From: Amorphochlora amoebiformis
Lineage: Eukaryota; Cercozoa; Chlorarachniophyceae
Direction: 5' to 3'
NCBI GenBank assembly: GCA_054601695.1
Contig: BAAHQB010000064.1
Span: 558,001-622,000 of the forward strand
DNA: 64,000 nucleotides
Shown: in pieces, positions 55,989 through 64,000 of the stretch
How positions within the stretch are numbered: position 1 is the stretch's first letter
How the letters are laid out: every line of letters starts with the position of its first letter
The notes under the pieces: generated by a model
What the model was told of the DNA's origin: nothing
The model's input: the letters and a program-made list of their open reading frames with translations, nothing else
The model's database searches: none
Translations under genes and position numbers: made by a program

Positions 55989-56470
55989 GTATATATATAA
56001 TATATATATGTATATGTCGGTGACACTTATTCTAACCTTCTATCAAAATTATGAATTACTCACGTATACAACTAAATCAAGCAAACACATTGAATCATCC
56101 TCGCGAATCCAAACCCATTTTTAACGCTTCATATCCCTCTTCCCAACACAGAGAAAGACCCGCTCATTTTCCAGAAAGACGGGAGAGAGTAAGAATGGAG
56201 CTCATCAGTGAGCGAGAAAAAGACAGCGACGTAGAAAGAGAGACAGAGAGAGAGAGAGAGAGAGACAGAGAGACAGAGAGAGAGAGACAGAGAGAGTGAG
56301 ACAGAGAGAGAGAGAGAAGACAAAAATCTTGAGGTCGCAATAATTTTGAGCGATCATCGAAGGTTTGAGGAAGAAGAAACATACACCAAGACTCTCGAAA
56401 TCTGACCTTCTAGGGTTTTCAACTTCCGAGTATCACGTTTGAGGCTCCTTGAGTGCAACCCAAGCAATAT
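53108..56470 (-). CDS. Candidate small-exon gene upstream of the kinesin gene
   Basis: Possible exons: 56470-56407 ([16 protein letters not shown]), 55698-55660 ([13 protein letters not shown]), 54003-53955 ([16 protein letters not shown]), 53727-53682 ([14 protein letters not shown]), 53398-53348 ([17 protein letters not shown]) and 53141-53108 ([10 protein letters not shown] then TAA). Each has plausible AG and GT sites. Phases agree from 54003 to the stop and from 56470 to 55660, but one linking exon (phase 1 to 0) is missing. The product would be basic and Ser/Pro-rich; no family is recognised. It may be a separate gene, or part of a longer 5' region of the kinesin gene 412 bp downstream. 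Confidence 0.35.
53400..53940. repeat. TA-rich region
   Basis: (TA)n around the candidate exon 53727-53682. Confidence 0.9.
54010..54840 (+). repeat. Telomere-derived repeat AGAATTAAGATAATTAGGGTTAGGGTT
   Basis: Two interleaved units: ATTAGGGTTAGAATTA(A/C)G(A/G)T (about 18 bp) and a longer 27-30 bp form. About 35 repeats in all, regular on the left and looser to the right. Confidence 0.85.
54840..55498 (+). repeat. Degenerate TTAGGG sequence
   Basis: Many single TTAGGG steps with interspersed GTGTTGTT(A/C)GCGTTAGGG and TGGGTTAGGG variants. No exon seen. Confidence 0.8.
56205..56320. repeat. GA tract
   Basis: GAGAGACAGAGAGA on plus, preceded by unique sequence 56020-56205. Confidence 0.85.
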
Positions 56471-56479
56471 CTGAAACCC

Positions 56480-58140
<1,661 letters not shown>

Positions 58141-58141
58141 G

Positions 58142-59981
58142 TCACTTCAACCGATAAGCCTCCTTGATTTGATCAGCTGCCCGCTCTGAGATCGCAGCCA
58201 CGGTCGCCTGGGTGAAACCTGATACTGGTATGGGTATGACGGACGCGTCAACCACTCTCAATCGCTTGGTCCCACGAACCCGTAATCTTGAATCCACTAC
58301 GGCTTTTGGGTCCTTCTCGTCCCCCATTTTGCACGTTCCAACTAGAGTTCCGAAGAAATGACAACTCGAGCGTCTGAGGTAATCCTCGATATCCTTGTCA
58401 CTCTTGACCTCAGGTCCAGGAAGCAATTCCTTGCCTCGAATACCGTCCAGCTTCTCGGAGGCAGCCACTCGACGCGCAAGTTTAATTGCAGCTATCATAG
58501 CCTTCATGTCCTCTGGATGCGAGAGATAATTATGCGAGATTTTAGGTTTCCTCCTTGGCACAAAAACTTCCACCTTGCCCTCTGCTCTTGGTTGCAGGAG
58601 TGTTGTGTGCACGGTGAAGGCGTTTGGGAGTTCTCCAGTTTGACCGGCCTCGACTGTCTTGATGTAGCTCCCCACGCAGGCGAATGGAAAGCGGGTAGAC
58701 TGGACACTGAGCATCAGCTCTGGCTGACGCTCTTGACGGACTTTAGAGTCGAGACTGGTGAAGGCGAAGGCATCCATGGTGTTGGAGTGCAGGGGAGAGG
58801 ATACCCCCAAGGTGAATTTTGCTAGACTTAGAGGGGTCTTGACCATCTTATCGATCGACTGGGTTTTAAGGAGGGAGTATACTACACCAGAAGACGCAAC
58901 ATCCTAATACCAAATACAGATCAGAATCACAAATTGTCGCTTGATATCAAATGAGAAACATTTCAACCTTAAGATTCTGTCCGACTCCTGGTAGTTCCAC
59001 CTTGCACGGAGCCGTCGACTCAGCCGGGCCCACCCCAGAGTGTATCAACAATGATGGGGAGTGGATAGTACCAGCACAAAGAAGGACTTCATGCTTAGCC
59101 ATGGCGAAACCGTGATGGGCTCCCCGGATGTATTTGACACCCCGCGCTACATTTTCTGTGTCTAAAGCAATCTTAGTCACGTAGGTCTCGGTCGCGATTG
59201 TTAGATTCGGTCGATCGCATACTCTTACGCCGTCGTTCCCTCTTCTAGTGAGATAAGCTCGTACTGCGTTACAGCGCGTGCCATCCGCGAAGACCATGTT
59301 GTGCGGTTGGCCAACTCCTGGACTCGGAGTCTTGAGGAAGGTTCCCACCAAGGGAATGTTTAGGATACTCGCGCAGGCCCGGCAGAATTGTTCTCCGATA
59401 AGAGAAACAAATCGTTGTCGGTGTACGTCGAAGAACCCTGAACGATTTGCCAGATCGCCTTTCCCCTCGCACTTCTCGAAATACGGCTTCAACTCATCCC
59501 ATCCCCAGCCTTTGCATCCAAGCTTCTCGCTCCACATATCATAGTCCGCAGGACGCCCACGGTGCCAAATAGCCAAATTTAGAGAAGAACAACCACCCAA
59601 GCATTTGGCACGGCACTGGATTAGCACCCGACCTCGGGTCTTGCTGTCCGTCTGCAGTAACTCCGGCTCGGGCTCCGTGAAAAGGTTCCAGTGATGGGGT
59701 GTCGACATGAAGGTGGCTCCTAGAAGATTCAATCGAAAGAACGGCCCATCATCCACCTTCCCGGCCTCGATAAGCAGTACAGTTGTTCCCCGATGTTCAC
59801 TGAGACGCGAAGCCAAGATGCATCCTGCCGTCCCTCCTCCGACTATCACGAAGTCGTACTCCTTTCCCAAATCCCCTTTTTTGGTTGCGCACGATTCAGT
59901 GTAGATGCTCTTATACGTTACATAGAGCCTCCATAACACGAAAATCAACAGGGCGGCTGCCGTGAAGGCTAGCACCCACAT
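58142..59981 (-). CDS. GMC-family FAD oxidoreductase with N-terminal membrane anchor
   Basis: Two exons, 59981-58968 and 58903-58142, flank a 64-bp GT-AG intron (GVGQNLK joined to DVASSG, phase 0), giving 591 residues. The frame is open upstream to a TTG at 60059, but an in-frame TGA precedes that, so the first ATG (59981) is chosen. It gives an immediate hydrophobic segment (residues 1-22), a likely signal anchor. The FAD-binding Rossmann motif VIVGGGTAGC is at 45-54 with LLIEAG at 69-74. GMC signature 1 (RAKCLGGCSSLNLAIWHRG) is near 124-142 and signature 2 (LCAGTIHSPSLLIHSGVGP) near 301-319. The C-terminal domain shows AVVDSRLRVRGTKRLRVVDAS. The family oxidises alcohols, choline, sugars or similar substrates, or acts as lyases; the substrate here cannot be told. 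The active-site segments are unusual: HFFGTLVGTCKMG (520-532) and SGFTQAT where SGNTNA is typical. The gene is divergent from the nucleoporin gene and shares its upstream region. Confidence 0.93.
58904..58967 (-). other. 64-bp spliceosomal intron in the GMC gene
   Basis: Donor AAG/GTTGAA and acceptor ATTAG/GAT. Removal restores the conserved GVGQNLKD context of GMC enzymes. It carries no TA array or telomeric repeat, unlike nearly all introns of the neighbouring kinesin gene. Confidence 0.85.
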
Positions 59982-60059
59982 GCCGTGCCCCCTGGCCAAA
60001 GAGAATCCAGCCGCCGAATTATTTTCACTAATTCCTGTAGGAATAAAGCGCAATATCAA

Positions 60060-60239
60060 CGGCCTTCATCTGAAGGGTCGATCTCGCGCCTCCCGCCGCG
60101 GCTTTATATCAGCTACCCTGCTCTCTCATCTGCCACAACCCCTACAGAATTTCTTCAGTCTCCTCTCAACTCGGGAAAATCCGAATAAGTCCCCGCAGAG
60201 CACACTGAGCTCTGAATTCCAACACAACCTCTCCCAAAA
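60060..60239. promoter_or_regulatory. Shared divergent upstream region of the GMC and nucleoporin genes
   Basis: About 180 bp separate the open frame of the GMC gene (minus) from the nucleoporin ATG at 60240 (plus), or 258 bp from the preferred GMC ATG. The stretch is free of TA arrays. It contains GATATAAAG on the minus strand near 60110-60102 and TTTATAT on the plus strand at the same place, either of which could act as a TATA-like element. The compact head-to-head layout suggests a bidirectional promoter (inference). Confidence 0.4.
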
Positions 60240-60926
60240 ATGGATATCAAACACATGGGCGACGGCCTGGGCGGCTATGGCGGCGGTCGTGATCCACGCA
60301 CGCCCTTCGGAGATGATGGGTCATACCCTACGCTACCCTCGGAAGGCCTCCGCTCGACCAACGCATCTTTCCAGTCCGGCATAGGTCTCGGTATGGGATA
60401 CACGCCATCCGAGGGGCTACGATCCAGGCACTCCTCACGGGTTGGAGACATGTCTATGGGCCTCGGAGGAAGCATGAGCGAAGGGCTATTCAGCCCGCCA
60501 AACAAGTCTCTGCACGAAACCGGGCGAAAATCCAGAGGCAAAGCCACAAAGGGCGCCGCCCCGTCGCCCCATACTCCCGCTCTCACGCCTATCCCCAAGA
60601 CAAAACCCGCTGAGACTTCTGGAATTTACGCTCGGGACCCGGAGATCAAGCATGATAATCACGTATTTAAGATGGCAACTGGCGCAAACGACTGCACCGT
60701 ACGCGTGTTCGGCTTTCCATCTAACCGTGCACAGGCCGTCGTGGCAGAGTTCCAGCGTGTCGGCGAAATAGTACGGCGCTCCGATGGCGGTGGAAACTGG
60801 ATGGATATTGAGTTTACCTCTCCATTTGTCGTAGAAGCTGCGCTGACCATGAACGGGAAGGTGAAATAGTTTGTATATGCATACAATATGGAAACATATA
60901 TATACATGTGTGTTAGTATATGTTAT

Positions 60927-60984
<58 letters not shown>

Positions 60985-61041
60985 TAATATATATATGTAT
61001 ATATATGTACATACGATATGTATACATATTTAGAAAATACA

Positions 61042-61085
<44 letters not shown>

Positions 61086-61146
61086 GTATATATGTATATT
61101 AATAAATATGGATGTGAATTTCAATATGTGTTGTGGAAATATAATA

Positions 61147-61219
<73 letters not shown>

Positions 61220-61361
61220 TATTACGTACCATAAATATATTTGTTTTTTGTGCATGTGCATTTTGTTTGTGTGTTTTGTTCACATGACGATGCATATTGG
61301 AAATAACAAAGTAAGGATTTGTTTATTTATATATACCCAACATATATAGATCTAAATATAT

Positions 61362-61410
<49 letters not shown>

Positions 61411-61443
61411 TCATACAAACACATATATGTATGTAGGTATATG

Positions 61444-61496
<53 letters not shown>

Positions 61497-61935
61497 AAGT
61501 GTGTGTGTGTGTGTATGCCTCTTGATTCTTACCCTAAACATTGTACCACACACACACATAAGTATAACTCAATTAAGTCTCACAAGAAGTTGTTACAATA
61601 ACAACACCCCAACAAGAACACGTAAAATCTAACCCAAATTATCATGTCCTCAGGTCATCGCTGATGGCATCATGATAGGCGTTATGCGGGTTGAGCCGAG
61701 GGGAAGAGCATCGGCAGACCCTATGAATTACAGGACTCCCATGACGCGGAAGCGGATTGCTTACACGCAGCGTCGACAGGGTGTTTACAAACTCTATCGC
61801 AACTTCTCTGCTTTCTGGAACTACTTCCAGTTTGGGTCGTGGTGGTGGTGGGATCGATGGGATAGCTACAGCTCTGGAGAACCCGTCCCACAGTCCATAT
61901 GTTCAAAGGTGATGGAGTACATTCTGCAGTGGTGA
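60240..61935 (+). CDS. NUP35: Nucleoporin Nup35/Nup53 family protein
   Basis: Two exons, 60240-60860 and 61654-61935, joined in phase 0 (MNGK to VIADGIMIG) across a 793-bp TA-rich intron, make a 300-residue protein, close to the usual family length. Residues 1-130 are low-complexity, rich in Gly, Ser and Pro, with three SEGL motifs at about 34-37, 57-60 and 80-83. The RRM-like MPPN domain runs from about 152 to 225 ([18 protein letters not shown], then GNWMDIEF, then [10 protein letters not shown]). The C-terminus [10 protein letters not shown] matches the membrane-binding amphipathic helix that ends human Nup35 (SKAMEYMFGW), which also supports the TGA at 61933 as the true stop even though GGTGAGTC there resembles a donor. 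In other species the family scaffolds the nuclear pore inner ring and touches the pore membrane. No FG repeats are seen. Confidence 0.92.
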
Positions 61936-62581
61936 GTCACGGAGTCCTTACAGATGCGCATGACGTGAAACTTATTTCAAAATTGCTGTTGACTAGTAAG
62001 TACTCTTTGCACATCCAGAGACCGAAAACTTAATGCCGCCGTAGTAGTTACTGGTCAATAATTACATAATGAATGTCCGAAAATTTGAATATTTTGCCAG
62101 TTCCGACAGTAGTGTATCATCTAGATCATATGTATATCTAGATATATATATATACTAGATATATATATTATATATATATATATATATTATATGTATATAC
62201 TAGTATATATATATATATATATATACATACATATATCGTAGTACTATCTAGAATGTACTAAATGTAGCTAGCTAACGTCTAGAACGTCTCTCAGCGGCTA
62301 TCTAGGCTATAGTCTAGACTGAGTAGATGCTAGAGATGGTACAGTACAGTACTATACTATCTAGACTATAAGCTTGTGTCTATAGTCTAGATAGTGAATC
62401 TAGTGAATTGATCCTGTGGCTTCAATCTGTTTTATAGTTACCGGATCATATTCTAGATTTATAAAAGGTTAGCAGGATGGGCGAGATTATCCGAGCGGCC
62501 ACTCATATTGTAACACATACTAGACATATCATAACAGAGTGTCGAGTCTAGTCTGGCTAGTCTGGCGATCATACAAAAAAA
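61936..62581. other. Convergent intergenic region, rich in CTAG
   Basis: Between the stops of the nucleoporin gene and the zinc-finger gene. TCTAGA or CTAG steps are unusually dense from 62110 to 62460, with a 15-bp-arm inverted repeat at 62356-62395. No coding sequence seen; presumably 3' UTRs. Confidence 0.7.
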
Positions 62582-62896
62582 TTAAAACAGGCGCTTTTGC
62601 TTCTTCCTAGTCTTCGTTCGCCGTTTCGAATTCCGCTGAACATGTTGGTTCTTTCTAGCCTTTCCCCGAAGGACTTGCTTGGGATTCGTGGTCCTCACTC
62701 TAACATCACCGGGGCCTAATTCATGCCGAAGCTTGCAGCCCTCGAGACTACATGATCGCTGTGCTCGCCATCTCTCGCAGTCCTGAATACAAATACACAC
62801 AACACACACACACACACATATTTATATATATATATATATATAAATATATATATACATATACATATATATATTATAAATACATGTAGATCAATGTTC

Positions 62897-62928
<32 letters not shown>

Positions 62929-63104
62929 CAATATATATAAATATATTTACATATGTATATTATATACGTATTTATATATATATATATATATATATTCATA
63001 CAAACATATACATAATATATATACACACACACACGCATATATATATATATATATATATTTACCTATATACGTATCTATTTGTTTATTCCCTTACATATAT
63101 ATAC

Positions 63105-63135
<31 letters not shown>

Positions 63136-63357
63136 ATATGTAAGTATAATACTACACTAAGTTCACTCATGTACGCACCCAAAAATCTTCGAGTATCCCT
63201 CCTGAGGGCATAAACTTGATAGGAATGCCTGATTCCACATTCGGCTTTGGTCGAAACCTGAGAATAAATCGTTTAGAATAGGTCTTAACTGACGTTAAAA
63301 TCAGTGATATACTTATTCTTTTATACGCTATATACAAATATAATACATATATATATA

Positions 63358-63407
<50 letters not shown>

Positions 63408-63592
63408 CATACATACATACCTTCGTTCCATTCATTCATGCACACTTACATCGTTAGAGATAGAACAGAGAAGAGAGAAAGGAAGGGTTACGTGTTAGGA
63501 ATCTGGTGATCGAAGGTAGGATTCCATTTCGGGGGTACATACGAGCCGCTCAAACCACCCTATATATGAGGATGTACATATTATATATACGT

Positions 63593-63631
<39 letters not shown>

Positions 63632-63648
63632 CATACATATATGCACAT

Positions 63649-63723
<75 letters not shown>

Positions 63724-63787
63724 TATATACACACACATATATATATATATATAATACATATATATATATAACTAAATTTGCAATTTT

Positions 63788-63825
<38 letters not shown>

Positions 63826-64000
63826 TACTACGGGAAATAAAAATGTGTATATATATATGTATATATATGTATATATGTATATATACATATATGTACATAC
63901 TACGGGATATATATATGTATAAATATATATATATATATATACAAATATACAAAGAGAAAAAATTTGCTGTTTGCTAGTCAAACCTGCTTAGACTTGAGCC
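62582..64000 (-). CDS. CCCH zinc-finger protein, 3' part (runs off the right edge)
   Basis: Four exons join in phase: 64000-63984 (partial, LKSKQ), 63559-63492 ([20 protein letters not shown] and on), 63257-63179 ([20 protein letters not shown] and on, ending DFW) and 62782-62582 (66 residues, stop TAA). The last exon begins [20 protein letters not shown], which fits a C-x8-C-x4-C-x3-H zinc finger of the RNA-binding CCCH type, and ends in a very basic tail ([20 protein letters not shown]). The function is not recognisable beyond probable RNA or nucleic-acid binding in the nucleus. The gene is convergent with the nucleoporin gene. Its introns are TA-rich. Confidence 0.65.

Noticed and set aside
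58358-58825. 155-residue plus-strand frame and other frames overlapping the GMC gene (59278-59544, 59962-60384)
   Set aside because: They are antisense shadows of a strongly supported GMC coding sequence and resemble nothing.
59982-60059. Start of the GMC protein at TTG 60059
   Set aside because: The codon is TTG, an in-frame TGA lies two codons upstream, and the first ATG (59981) gives a clean N-terminal hydrophobic anchor. A short unseen 5' exon remains possible because TTCCTACAG at about 60040 looks like an acceptor.
61931-61940. Splice donor GGTGAGTC at the end of the nucleoporin gene
   Set aside because: The protein ends [10 protein letters not shown] just before TGA, matching the C-terminal end of Nup35 proteins, so the stop is taken as real.

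Overview
The window is nuclear DNA of an intron-rich eukaryote, most likely a protist or alga. The evidence is spliced genes with GT-AG introns, a nuclear-pore protein, a kinesin motor, and many internal TTAGGG-type (vertebrate, fungal and many-protist type) telomeric repeats. I cannot name the lineage from sequence alone. Most of the 64 kb is simple sequence: (TA)n arrays, GA/CT-rich tracts, interstitial TTAGGG/CCCTAA arrays and several minisatellites. Long open frames made of Ile-Tyr, Ser-Leu, Arg-Glu or Thr-Leu repeats are artefacts of these tracts.

Minus strand, 52,696 down to at least 12,112: one very large kinesin gene. I assembled 59 short exons (24 to 234 bp) by hand. Reading phase agrees at every junction, giving about 1,121 codons (3,365 exonic nt) spread over 40.6 kb. 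The motor domain (exons 1-20) is complete: P-loop, switch I, switch II, and the kinesin-2-like neck entry VNVDPKDG. It is followed by a coiled-coil stalk and a Ser/Pro-rich tail containing a coding 18-bp minisatellite (GTQGQG repeats). The 3' end is not resolved and may lie further left. A separate chain of small exons (56,470 to 53,108, minus) lies just upstream and may be another gene or a 5' extension.

Right end, 58.1-64.0 kb: compact, ordinary genes. A GMC oxidoreductase with an N-terminal membrane anchor (minus) is divergent from a Nup35/Nup53 nucleoporin gene (plus). The nucleoporin gene converges on the 3' end of a CCCH zinc-finger gene (minus) that runs off the right edge.

Most notable structures: (1) introns built from telomeric repeats, including a 58-bp intron that is almost pure CCCTAA with its splice sites made by single-base variants of the repeat; (2) 'exon shadows', partial copies of a functional exon with one splice site, multiplied 1-6 times between (TA)n arrays beside many kinesin exons; (3) a tandem duplication of a tail exon in which both copies stay open and phase-compatible; (4) strand-switching interstitial telomeric arrays and telomere-derived satellites inside introns.

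Left end, 0-12 kb: mostly repeats, with only weak candidate exons.
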